Source: Psychroserpens sp. Hel_I_66 (lineage in GTDB: Bacteria; Bacteroidota; Bacteroidia; Flavobacteriales; Flavobacteriaceae). Taken from it: a DNA stretch of 64,000 bases. Of the stretch, positions 38,720 to 46,529 are shown piece by piece (position 1 is the first letter of the stretch; every line of letters starts with the position of its first letter). The notes beneath the pieces are model-generated. The model saw nothing but the letters and a program-made list of their open reading frames with translations, was not told the DNA's origin and did not search any database. The stretch covers positions 2,252,501 through 2,316,500 of the forward strand of contig NZ_JUGU01000001.1 in assembly GCF_000799465.1 (NCBI RefSeq), given 5' to 3'. The position numbers were made by a program, and so were the translations under genes.

Positions 38720-39043
38720 TTACAGATAACGAACAAACGACCAAAAAGACCTTGATTTTAAATAATTGAGGTCTTTTTCATTTAAGTATGCCTCACGCTC
38801 AAAAGAAATATTTTGGTAAGCAGTGCGCCAATGCTTTGTTTTGATCAGTCTAATAAAAAACTCAATTCCGTAGAACACATAAAACGGGATTATCAAAAGC
38901 TCAATCTGCTGTCTCAAATGAATTTTCTCATGATTTATCAAAAAAGCATTCGTTTTCAAGTCATAAAATTTCAGAAAAATAAATGGAAAAATAGTGATAC
39001 CTACGTATCCCTTCGGAACCAAATATTTTGAAATTAAAACCAT
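38720..39043 (-). CDS. Conserved membrane-associated protein with HEKIH motif
   Basis: 107 residues, convergent with the T9SS gene (stops adjacent). FLINHEKIHLRQQIELLIIPFYVFYGIEFFIRL combines an HExxH-type motif and a hydrophobic helix. Small proteins with this layout are widespread in Bacteroidota and are unnamed. A zinc-peptidase-like function is possible but unproven. The hairpin ending the upstream T9SS transcript lies within its 3' coding region (38743-38778). The 5' end overlaps the upstream region of the DUF5522 gene, with divergent transcription. Confidence 0.75.
   Translation of the reverse strand: MVLISKYLVPKGYVGITIFPFIFLKFYDLKTNAFLINHEKIHLRQQIELLIIPFYVFYGIEFFIRLIKTKHWRTAYQNISFEREAYLNEKDLNYLKSRSFWSFVRYL
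38743..38778 (+). terminator. Terminator of the T9SS gene, inside convergent gene
   Basis: Stem AAAAAGACCT / AGGTCTTTTT (38743-38752 with 38769-38778) with a 16-base AT-rich loop, 24 bp after the T9SS stop. It lies in the last codons of the minus-strand gene at 38720-39043. Confidence 0.6.
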
Positions 39044-39078
39044 ATCAAACAGTAATCAAAAATCTTTCCAAATTACAT

Positions 39079-39086
39079 TATCTTTG
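39079..39086 (+). promoter_or_regulatory. -7 element (TATCTTTG) of DUF5522-hutU operon
   Basis: TATCTTTG is an exact match to TAnnTTTG. It ends four bases before the ATG at 39091, which would place the transcription start at or next to the start codon, so the message may be leaderless or nearly so. Confidence 0.5.
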
Positions 39087-39090
39087 TTAT

Positions 39091-39252
39091 ATGAAGAAAA
39101 TTATTCCATTAGAAGATGGAGATTATTATCTCACACCACAAGGTTATCGCTGTTTTAACGAGCAATACCTACTAAAAAGAGGTTATTGCTGCGAGAGCGG
39201 TTGCAGACATTGCCCCTATGGTTTCAATAAAAATTCATTAAAAAAAAAGTAA
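39091..39252 (+). CDS. DUF5522 small cysteine-rich protein
   Basis: 53 residues from the ATG at 39091. YYLTPQGYRCFNEQYLLKRGYCC followed by ESGCRHCPYGF is the DUF5522 signature, with a Cys cluster likely to bind Zn or Fe-S. Its stop overlaps the hutU start by one base (TAATG), so translation is coupled. Function unknown. Residues upstream of this ATG in the same frame do not look coding. Confidence 0.85.
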   Translation: MKKIIPLEDGDYYLTPQGYRCFNEQYLLKRGYCCESGCRHCPYGFNKNSLKKK

Positions 39253-41255
39253 TGCCAACAACGACACTATCATTTAAAGATCAAATAAAAGAAGGGATCC
39301 CAAATACACTTCCCGATCCAAAACCGTATGATGCATCCATAAATCACGCACCAAAGCGTAAAACAATTCTTTCTTCGGAAGAACAAAAGCTAGCATTAAA
39401 AAACGCGCTTAGATATTTTGACAAAGAGCACCACAAAACTCTAATTCCAGAATTTAAAAACGAATTAGACACCTACGGAAGAATATACATGTACCGTCTG
39501 CGACCAGACTATAAAATGTACGCGAGACCAATTGACGAATACCCAGCAAAATCAAAACAAGCTGCTGCGATAATGCTAATGATCCAAAATAATTTAGATC
39601 ATGCAGTTGCTCAACATCCTCACGAACTAATAACCTACGGAGGAAATGGAGGCGTCTTTTCTAATTGGGCACAATATAGATTGACAATGAAATATTTGTC
39701 TCAAATGAACGACGAACAAACCCTTGCCATGTATTCTGGCCATCCAATGGGATTATTTCCAAGCCATAAAGGTGCGCCAAGAGTTGTTGTCACAAATGGT
39801 ATGATGATTCCTAACTATTCAAAACCTGATGACTGGGAAAAATTCAATGCCTTGGGAGTTACACAATATGGTCAAATGACCGCTGGAAGCTTCATGTATA
39901 TTGGACCTCAAGGAATCGTGCATGGTACCACAATTACAGTTTTAAATGGTTTCAGAAAAATAAAAAAATCACCCAAAGGAAACCTTTTTGTAACTTCTGG
40001 ACTTGGTGGGATGTCTGGCGCACAACCAAAAGCAGGAAATATTGCAGGCTGTATAACTGTTTGCGCAGAAGTAAATCCAAAAATCACCCAAGTGAGATTA
40101 GATCAAGGTTGGATCGACGAAAAAATCACAGATTTAGATGCATTAGTAAAACGTGTTTTAAAAGCAAAAGAAAATAAAGAAACGATTTCAATTGCCTATT
40201 TAGGCAACATTGTTGAAGTATGGGAGAAATTTGATGAATCAAACATCCATATCGATTTAGGCAGTGATCAAACTTCACTTCACAATCCTTGGGCTGGTGG
40301 GTATTATCCAGTAAACTTATCGTTTGAAGAGGCCAATGAAATGATGGCAAATCAACCTGGAGAGTTTAAGAAAAAAGTTCAGGAAAGCTTAAAACGCCAG
40401 GTCAAAGCCATAAACAAACATACCGCAAAAGGAACCTATTTTTTTGACTACGGAAATGCATTCCTTCTAGAAGCCTCTCGTGCTGGCGCAGATATTATGG
40501 CAAAAAATGATATCGATTTCAAATATCCATCCTATGTACAAGATATTATGGGACCAATGTGCTTTGATTATGGTTTTGGGCCATTTAGATGGGTTTGTGC
40601 TTCGGGCAAACCAGAAGATTTAGCAAAAACCGATGCCATAGCTTGTCAAGTTTTAGAAAATATAAAAAAGAATTCTCCAGAAGAAATCCAACAACAAATG
40701 GCAGACAACATCCAATGGATCAAAGGTGCACAAGAAAATAAGCTAGTCGTTGGTTCGCAAGCAAGAATTTTATATGCAGATGCCGAAGGACGAATAAAGA
40801 TTGCAAAAGCATTTAATGATGCTATTTCTAAAGGTGACATTGGCTATGTTATTTTGGGTAGAGATCATCATGATGTTTCAGGAACAGATTCTCCATATCG
40901 AGAAACCAGTAACATTTACGATGGCTCGCGTTTTACAGCAGATATGGCAATTCAAAACGTAATTGGAGATAGCTTTAGAGGTGCTACTTGGGTAAGTATT
41001 CACAATGGCGGAGGCGTTGGTTGGGGAGAAGTGATTAATGGTGGATTTGGTATGGTTCTTGATGGTACTATAGAAGCAGAAAAACGCTTAAAATCCATGT
41101 TGTTTTGGGATGTTAATAATGGAATCTCAAGACGTAGTTGGGCAAGAAATGAAGAAGCTATTTTTGCTATAAAACGTGCTATGGAAAATGAACCTAATTT
41201 AAAGGTTACATTACCAAATCATGTTGATGAAAAATTATTAGACTCGTTATTATAA
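39252..41255 (+). CDS. hutU: Urocanate hydratase
   Basis: 667 residues, the long form seen in Bacteroidota and eukaryotes (about 100 more than the Pseudomonas type). Hydrates urocanate to imidazolone propionate with bound NAD+ in histidine breakdown. Marks: ELITYGGNGGVFSNWAQYRLT, YSGHPMGLFPSHKGAPRVV, TSGLGGMSGAQPKAG (NAD-binding Gly-rich), FDYGFGPFRWVCASG and the C-terminal HNGGGVGWGEVINGGFG. No hutH, hutI or hutG lies within the window, so the rest of the pathway is elsewhere or missing. It shares a transcript with DUF5522 and probably the DUF4136 gene. Confidence 0.96.
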   Translation: MPTTTLSFKDQIKEGIPNTLPDPKPYDASINHAPKRKTILSSEEQKLALKNALRYFDKEHHKTLIPEFKNELDTYGRIYMYRLRPDYKMYARPIDEYPAKSKQAAAIMLMIQNNLDHAVAQHPHELITYGGNGGVFSNWAQYRLTMKYLSQMNDEQTLAMYSGHPMGLFPSHKGAPRVVVTNGMMIPNYSKPDDWEKFNALGVTQYGQMTAGSFMYIGPQGIVHGTTITVLNGFRKIKKSPKGNLFVTSGLGGMSGAQPKAGNIAGCITVCAEVNPKITQVRLDQGWIDEKITDLDALVKRVLKAKENKETISIAYLGNIVEVWEKFDESNIHIDLGSDQTSLHNPWAGGYYPVNLSFEEANEMMANQPGEFKKKVQESLKRQVKAINKHTAKGTYFFDYGNAFLLEASRAGADIMAKNDIDFKYPSYVQDIMGPMCFDYGFGPFRWVCASGKPEDLAKTDAIACQVLENIKKNSPEEIQQQMADNIQWIKGAQENKLVVGSQARILYADAEGRIKIAKAFNDAISKGDIGYVILGRDHHDVSGTDSPYRETSNIYDGSRFTADMAIQNVIGDSFRGATWVSIHNGGGVGWGEVINGGFGMVLDGTIEAEKRLKSMLFWDVNNGISRRSWARNEEAIFAIKRAMENEPNLKVTLPNHVDEKLLDSLL

Positions 41256-41270
41256 TTAAAAAAAATTACT

Positions 41271-41822
41271 ATGAAAAAATTACTTAAAACATTACCAGTG
41301 TTGATGTTAGCACTAGTAATAACTTCATGCAGCTCAGTAAGAGTAGCTGCAGACTATGATAAACAGGCAAATTTTAGTGAATATAAAACATTTGCTTTTT
41401 TAAAATCTGGTGTAGATCAAGCTGAAATCAGTGATCTCGACAAAAGAAGAATTCTTAGAGCAATAGAAACCGAACTAATGGCTCAAGGTTATACAAAATC
41501 TGAAAACCCAGATTTATTGGTTAGTATTTTCACCAAATCCCAGCAACGTGTTGACGTTTACAATAACAATTGGGGCTTCGGTGGCTGGGGCTGGGGAGGC
41601 TTTGGACCAGGTTGGGGCTGGGGTTGGAATCAACCTAATGTATCAACTACGACCGAAGGTACTCTTTATGTAGATCTAATTGATGCTAATAAAAAAGAAT
41701 TGGTTTGGCAAGGTATGGGATCTGGAGTTTTAACCCAACGCAGTATCGAAAAGAAAGAAGCTAGAATTAATGAGTTCGTTTCTAAAATAATGGAAAAATA
41801 TCCTCCAACTTTAAACGAGTAA
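41271..41822 (+). CDS. DUF4136 lipoprotein
   Basis: 183 residues. Lipoprotein signal MKKLLKTLPVLMLALVITSC. DUF4136 pattern: DYDKQANFSEYKTFAF at the start, RRILRAIETELMAQGYTKSENPDLLVSI in the middle and ELVWQGMGSGVLTQ near the end. A Gly/Trp-rich insert (GFGGWGWGGFGPGWGWGW) lies at about residues 102-120, a surface-exposed loop found in some members. Follows hutU by 15 bp; a terminator follows. Confidence 0.9.
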   Translation: MKKLLKTLPVLMLALVITSCSSVRVAADYDKQANFSEYKTFAFLKSGVDQAEISDLDKRRILRAIETELMAQGYTKSENPDLLVSIFTKSQQRVDVYNNNWGFGGWGWGGFGPGWGWGWNQPNVSTTTEGTLYVDLIDANKKELVWQGMGSGVLTQRSIEKKEARINEFVSKIMEKYPPTLNE

Positions 41823-41845
41823 TTTTTTTCGAAACATTAAATAAT

Positions 41846-41880
41846 AAAGCATCATCTTATCAGATGGTGCTTTTTCTTTT
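41846..41880 (+). terminator. Intrinsic terminator after DUF4136 gene
   Basis: Twelve-base arms AAAGCATCATCT / AGATGGTGCTTT (41846-41857 with 41862-41873, one mismatch or G-T pair) with TATC loop and T-rich tail. Confidence 0.85.
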
Positions 41881-41881
41881 A

Positions 41882-41912
41882 TTTGTGCTTCATTTCTAAA
41901 AGCCTATCTTTG
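41882..41912 (+). promoter_or_regulatory. Complete promoter of SulP transporter gene
   Basis: TTTG (41882-41885), then 19 bases, then TATCTTTG (41905-41912). Both elements and the spacing agree with the Bacteroidota sigma-A consensus. The ATG at 41936 is 23 bases further. This is the cleanest promoter in the window. Confidence 0.8.
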
Positions 41913-41935
41913 CCGACTTTTAAGAGTCGTATATT

Positions 41936-43612
41936 ATGATATTAGGTCAAACTACCAGAAAAAACTTTACACAAAATCCAAAAAACGATATTCTTTCGGG
42001 CTTAACTGTTGCATTAGCTTTAGTTCCTGAAGCTGTGGCATTTGCATTTGTTGCTGGAATCCCTCCTTTGGTTGGTCTTTATGGCGCACTTATGATGGGT
42101 ATTGTAACCGCTCTTTTTGGTGGTCGTCCAGGAATGATTTCTGGAGCTACAGGTGCTATGGCAGTTGTTATGGTGCACTTAATTCAGAAGGGAAATGAAG
42201 TTGGCGCAGCTCTAGACACACCTATAGACCAACTTGGTTTACAGTGGCTTTTCATCACATTATTGTTTGTTGGTGGTATCCAAATTCTAGCGGGTCTTTT
42301 CAAACTGGGTAAGTTTGTTAGACTTATCCCACATCCCGTAATGATGGGATTCGTGAATGGTTTGGCAATCGTGATTTTTCTATCCCAATTAGGTATGTTT
42401 CCTAATGCTGTTCCGCAGGATATCTCATTTTTAAATGATACCTCAGCTTGGTTTTCAGCATTATTTTCTAATATAGAATTATGGAAAATGCTAGCATTTA
42501 TAGGTCTAACAATGGGAATCATGTTTGGTCTCCCTAAGCTTACCAAAAAAGTACCAGCTGCTTTAGTTGCTATTATAGTAGTTGCCTGTATCACGATATT
42601 TGGAGGTTTTGAGATGAGTACAGTAGGCTCATTTATAGTTGAAAAAGGTGGCACAGGATTAGAGGGAAGTTTACCGTCGTTTCAAGATCAAATTTTTGGT
42701 CTCTTCGGAACATTAGCTGGCCATTGGGATTTAATTTTCTCAACTGCTTTTATTCTTGCTGCAGTTGGTTTGATAGAATCGTTAATGACACTTAATCTCA
42801 TTGATGAAATGACCGAAACAAGAGGTAATGGAAACCGAGAATGTATCGCTCAAGGTGGCGCAAACATGCTCAACGGTTTCTTTGGCGGAATGGGTGGATG
42901 TGCCATGATCGGACAGTCTATAATTAATGTAGATTCTGGTGGTCGTGGTCGATTATCTGGTGCTGTTGCAGCCATTGCTCTTTTGTGTTTTGTATTGTTT
43001 GGAGCACCTTTGATAGAACAAATCCCCATCGCTGCTTTAATTGGAGTTATGTTTATGGTCGTGATTGGTACGTTTGCATGGAGTAGTTTTAGAATTATAA
43101 GAAAAATACCATTATCTGATGCTATTGTTCTTATCGCTGTATCTGCAATAACAGTATGGCAGGATTTAGCTATTGCTGTGATTGCTGGTGTCATCATTTC
43201 TGCATTAGTATTTGCCTGGAAAAACGCAACGATGATTAGAGCTCGTAAAAGAATTCAAGCAGATGGCACAAAAACTTATGAAATATGGGGACCGTTATTT
43301 TTTGGTTCGATCCAAAACTTCAATTCAAAATTTGATGTAAAAAATGACCCTCAGCATGTAGAAATAGATTTTATAGAATCTCGAGTTAGCGATCACTCTG
43401 CACTTGAAGCTATCTTCAATTTAGTTAATAAATATGAAGCTGAAGGGAAAATTATCAAACTAAAACATCTTAGTGAAGACTGTAAATTATTGATGTATAA
43501 AGCGAGTCCTAAATTTAAGGAAGTCATTATTGAAGATGTGGACGATCCTAGATATCATTTGGCTGCAGATCCAGAAAAGTTTACAAAGCCACTTTCGGAA
43601 TATAATATGTAA
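41936..43612 (+). CDS. SulP-family inorganic anion transporter with STAS domain
   Basis: 558 residues. Ten or more membrane segments in the first 420 residues, with SulP hallmarks: DILSGLTVALALVPEAVAFAFVAGIPPLVGLYGA, ISGATGAMAVVMVHL and ESLMTLNLIDEMTETRGNGNRECIAQGGANMLNGFFGGMGGCAMIGQS. A cytoplasmic STAS domain follows (about 450-558, IWGPLFFGSIQNF, EIDFIESRVSDHSALEAI). It could move sulfate, bicarbonate or other anions, probably with Na+ or H+. The sequence alone does not decide which. Own promoter and terminator. Confidence 0.95.
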   Translation: MILGQTTRKNFTQNPKNDILSGLTVALALVPEAVAFAFVAGIPPLVGLYGALMMGIVTALFGGRPGMISGATGAMAVVMVHLIQKGNEVGAALDTPIDQLGLQWLFITLLFVGGIQILAGLFKLGKFVRLIPHPVMMGFVNGLAIVIFLSQLGMFPNAVPQDISFLNDTSAWFSALFSNIELWKMLAFIGLTMGIMFGLPKLTKKVPAALVAIIVVACITIFGGFEMSTVGSFIVEKGGTGLEGSLPSFQDQIFGLFGTLAGHWDLIFSTAFILAAVGLIESLMTLNLIDEMTETRGNGNRECIAQGGANMLNGFFGGMGGCAMIGQSIINVDSGGRGRLSGAVAAIALLCFVLFGAPLIEQIPIAALIGVMFMVVIGTFAWSSFRIIRKIPLSDAIVLIAVSAITVWQDLAIAVIAGVIISALVFAWKNATMIRARKRIQADGTKTYEIWGPLFFGSIQNFNSKFDVKNDPQHVEIDFIESRVSDHSALEAIFNLVNKYEAEGKIIKLKHLSEDCKLLMYKASPKFKEVIIEDVDDPRYHLAADPEKFTKPLSEYNM

Positions 43613-43616
43613 AAAG

Positions 43617-43649
43617 AAAGCCCATTGAAAAAATTCAATGGGCTTTTTT
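43617..43649. terminator. Intrinsic terminator between convergent genes
   Basis: Perfect 13-bp stem (43617-43629 with 43634-43646), AAAA loop and T6 tail. Ends the SulP gene. The A-run on the other arm lets it also serve the minus-strand gene ending at 43667. Confidence 0.88.
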
Positions 43650-43666
43650 CTATTTAAAGAAATGTA

Positions 43667-44035
43667 TTATTTAGGCAAATTGCTTGAATAAATACTGTAC
43701 TGTTCATCATTAAGAACGGTTTTTATTTTTTCATTAATGTAATCTTGCATTTTAGCCATTTTTGTGATTTTTTTATTTGAATCTTCAATGGCATGAATAC
43801 CTTTTATTTTTTTATCTGCGGAAGAAAAGATTTCATATATCTTTTCTTTTTGAGTTGCATCTAATTTGTTAGTTCTCGCTAACATGTTCACAACATCATT
43901 TGTCTTTTCTTTAGGAGTCTTTATTGAGCTATTCGCTGTCAAAGTCATATTTCCTGAAGTGTTTTGAGCAATTGCAGATTGGTTTCCTAATAAGAGAAAA
44001 CATCCAAAAGTTAATAATAGTAAAGCCTTTTTCAT
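43667..44035 (-). CDS. Small secreted Spy-like protein
   Basis: 122 residues, signal peptide ending NQSAIAQ. The mature protein is helical (TPKEKTNDVVNMLARTNKLDATQKEKIYEIF) with a C-terminal VLNDEQYSIYSSNLPK similar to the LNADQYEKW motif of the gene at 30335. It is probably related to the Spy/CpxP-like proteins at 30.3-31.2 kb. Transcribed singly. Confidence 0.72.
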   Translation of the reverse strand: MKKALLLLTFGCFLLLGNQSAIAQNTSGNMTLTANSSIKTPKEKTNDVVNMLARTNKLDATQKEKIYEIFSSADKKIKGIHAIEDSNKKITKMAKMQDYINEKIKTVLNDEQYSIYSSNLPK

Positions 44036-44106
44036 AATAATAGTTAAAAATTAATGGTTCAATATACGAAAGATTTTTCTACAAATAACCATTTTCAATC
44101 TCTTTT

Positions 44107-44433
44107 CTAAAGGAGATAAGGTTGTGCATGACCTTCATCTAAAAGCCACCTATTAATATCTAATCCATCAATGACAATTGTAGCAAGATAGCGTCCGTAT
44201 TTTCCTTGCTTGTCTTTGTAAGAGTGAATCTCTACCTCTTTGTCCAAAATCATTTCTCTTAAAAGGTCTCGAACAACCATGCCTTGTTCTCGTTCCTCTC
44301 CTCTTAGTTCTGGCGTGTCGATCCCAAACAAACGTAATTTCATTTCCTGAAAATGGAGAAATCCCAAATCTACTAATGCAGTAACGGTATCTCCATCGTA
44401 AACTGCAATAATTTTAGCTTTATAATGATACAT
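44107..44433 (-). CDS. Thermonuclease (SNase-like) family protein
   Basis: 108 residues. Staphylococcal-nuclease fold: IIAVYDGDTVTALVD (metal Asp), LRLFGIDTPELRGEEREQG (Arg and Glu of the active site) and KYGRYLATIVIDGLDINRWLLDEGHA. The three catalytic positions (Arg, Glu, Arg) are all conserved. It lacks a signal peptide, so it should be cytoplasmic unless the start lies elsewhere. It is downstream of the E1 gene and separated from it by a 42-bp gap carrying a TTCCGAAG motif. Confidence 0.9.
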   Translation of the reverse strand: MYHYKAKIIAVYDGDTVTALVDLGFLHFQEMKLRLFGIDTPELRGEEREQGMVVRDLLREMILDKEVEIHSYKDKQGKYGRYLATIVIDGLDINRWLLDEGHAQPYLL

Positions 44434-44475
44434 GATTAATTATTTTTCCGAAGAAATATTAGTCTAAGTTACTAA

Positions 44476-46527
44476 TTAATAATTAATTAGGCTTTTTATT
44501 TTAGCTTTAACTTTTTCCGTAGAAGGAATCATTGTTTCCTCTAATGTTGAGTTTAACGGTATTGCTGGCATATTCTCACTCCCAATGGTCATTACTGGTG
44601 CATCCAAATATTTAAAGCACTCTTCTTGAATTTTGCCTGCCAAAGCTCTTGCAAAACTATTTTTGCTTGGCTCTTCAGTAACTACCAAGCATTTGCCAGT
44701 TTTCTTAACCGACTTCATGATTGTTGCCTCGTCAAGCGGAAACAGAGTTCTCAAATCTATGATCTCAATTTGATCACGCATTCCTAATTCTCCCGAAGCA
44801 TTATAAGCCCAGTGCACACCCATCCCATAGGTAACGATTGTCAATGTTTCTAAGTTTTCCTGTTTCCAGATCTCTTGAAGCACCCAAGCTTTCCCAAATG
44901 GCAATACATAATCTTCGCTTGGCTCAATAGATGTCGCGCCTTTTGTTCCTGGCACTTTACTCCAATATAACCCTTTATGCTCCAAAATCACTACCGGATT
45001 TGGGTCGTAATACGCAGCTTTCATTAAGCCTTTTAAATCTGCTCCGTTACTTGGATACGCTATTTTGATTCCGCGAATATTGGTAATCACACTTTCTACG
45101 GAAGACGAATGATAAGGTCCACCGCTACCATAAGCACCAATTGGCACACGCAAAATCATACTTACAGGCCATTTCCCGTTACTTAAATAGCAACTTCTAC
45201 TTACTTCTGTAAATAATTGATTAAGTCCAGGCCAAATATAATCTGCAAACTGAACCTCAACTATCGGTTTCAACCCAACAGCGCTCATCCCAACCGTTGA
45301 GCCAACAATAAATGCTTCTTGAATTGGCGTATTAAACACTCTGTCATCTCCAAATTTTTGCGCCAAAGTTGCTGCCTCTCTAAAAACGCCACCCAAACGT
45401 CCACCAACATCTTGACCGTACAGTAAGCATTCCTTATGTTTTTTCATTAATTCTTCAACAGCAAACAATGCGCAATCTACCATCACTACTTTCTCTGCGC
45501 CTTTTGGTGCTCTCTCCCCTTTTTCTTCGGAAATTGGCGTTGGCACAAAATCGTTAGTGAATAAATCTTCGGGTTTTGGATCTTCAGCTTTTAAGGCCTT
45601 TTCAAAGTCGGATTGTACTTTCTTTTTTGCAGCATTTTCTATGGTATCAATCTCTTCCGAAGAAAAACCAATATCCAATAATTGTTGTTTTAAAACCGGA
45701 TAAGGATCACGAGACTTTGCTTCGTCAAGATCATCACGATACCATTCCATTCGCACACCAGAGGTATGGTGATTTAATAACGGGACTTTAGCATGTACCA
45801 AAAATGGGCGACGCTCTTTTCTAATTGTATCAATTACTTTTTCTAAAGCATTGTAGCTTTCGGTAAAATTGGCACCATCAATTGAAATAGCTTCCAAACC
45901 ATGAAATCCCTTTGCGTATTCGAAAGCGTTCTGTGCTCTCGTTTCCGCAGCATTTGCAGAAATATCCCAACCATTATCCTGTACCAAATACAAAATTGGC
46001 ATTTGCTTTAATGCTGCCATTTGAAAGGCTTCTGCAATTTCGCCTTCGGTTACTGAAGCGTCGCCTAAAGAACAAACGACAAATGGTAAATCGTTAAGCG
46101 TTTTATCATCTAAACCTTGGAGTTCTTTATACTGCATTCCCATCGCAACACCTGTTGCAGGAATCGCTTGCATCCCAGTTGCAGAGGATTGGTGAGGGAT
46201 TTTAGGTTTATCATCATCCTTTAAACTCGGATGTGAGTAATAAGTTCTACCTGCGGAAAACGGATCTTCCTTTTTAGCTAATAATTGCAACATCAAATCA
46301 TAAGGTTCTAGCCCAAATGATAATAACATGGCGTCATCTCTATAATACGGAAATGCATAATCCTGTGGCAGCAATTGCATGCCTAAAGCAATTTGAATCG
46401 CTTCGTGACCTCTCGATGTGGCATGAACATATTTTGAAACTTGTTTAAAATTAGCTTCATATAATTCTGTCATCGCTTTCGCTGTGCAGAGTTTTGAAAA
46501 TCCTTTTTTTAAAATATCCTTATTCAT
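44476..46527 (-). CDS. 2-oxo-acid dehydrogenase E1, fused alpha and beta subunits
   Basis: 683 residues: the alpha (TPP-binding) part is about 1-330 and the transketolase-like beta part about 345-683. The alpha part shows SRGHEAIQIALG, PYYRDDAML and the TPP motif GDASVTEGEIAEAFQMAAL...DNGWDIS. The beta part shows LLYGQDVGGRLGGVFREA, FNTPIQEAFIVGSTVGMSAVG and ILRVPIGAYGSGGPYHSSS. Such fused E1 proteins are known in Bacteroidota and are usually taken as branched-chain 2-oxo-acid dehydrogenases; the substrate is not proven here. The E2 gene lies 2 bp upstream, so the two form one complex. No E3 gene in the window. Confidence 0.92.
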   Translation of the reverse strand: MNKDILKKGFSKLCTAKAMTELYEANFKQVSKYVHATSRGHEAIQIALGMQLLPQDYAFPYYRDDAMLLSFGLEPYDLMLQLLAKKEDPFSAGRTYYSHPSLKDDDKPKIPHQSSATGMQAIPATGVAMGMQYKELQGLDDKTLNDLPFVVCSLGDASVTEGEIAEAFQMAALKQMPILYLVQDNGWDISANAAETRAQNAFEYAKGFHGLEAISIDGANFTESYNALEKVIDTIRKERRPFLVHAKVPLLNHHTSGVRMEWYRDDLDEAKSRDPYPVLKQQLLDIGFSSEEIDTIENAAKKKVQSDFEKALKAEDPKPEDLFTNDFVPTPISEEKGERAPKGAEKVVMVDCALFAVEELMKKHKECLLYGQDVGGRLGGVFREAATLAQKFGDDRVFNTPIQEAFIVGSTVGMSAVGLKPIVEVQFADYIWPGLNQLFTEVSRSCYLSNGKWPVSMILRVPIGAYGSGGPYHSSSVESVITNIRGIKIAYPSNGADLKGLMKAAYYDPNPVVILEHKGLYWSKVPGTKGATSIEPSEDYVLPFGKAWVLQEIWKQENLETLTIVTYGMGVHWAYNASGELGMRDQIEIIDLRTLFPLDEATIMKSVKKTGKCLVVTEEPSKNSFARALAGKIQEECFKYLDAPVMTIGSENMPAIPLNSTLEETMIPSTEKVKAKIKSLINY

Positions 46528-46529
46528 AT

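Noticed and set aside
42184..43197. Minus-strand frames opposite the SulP gene
   Set aside because: Hydrophobic shadows of membrane helices read on the other strand.
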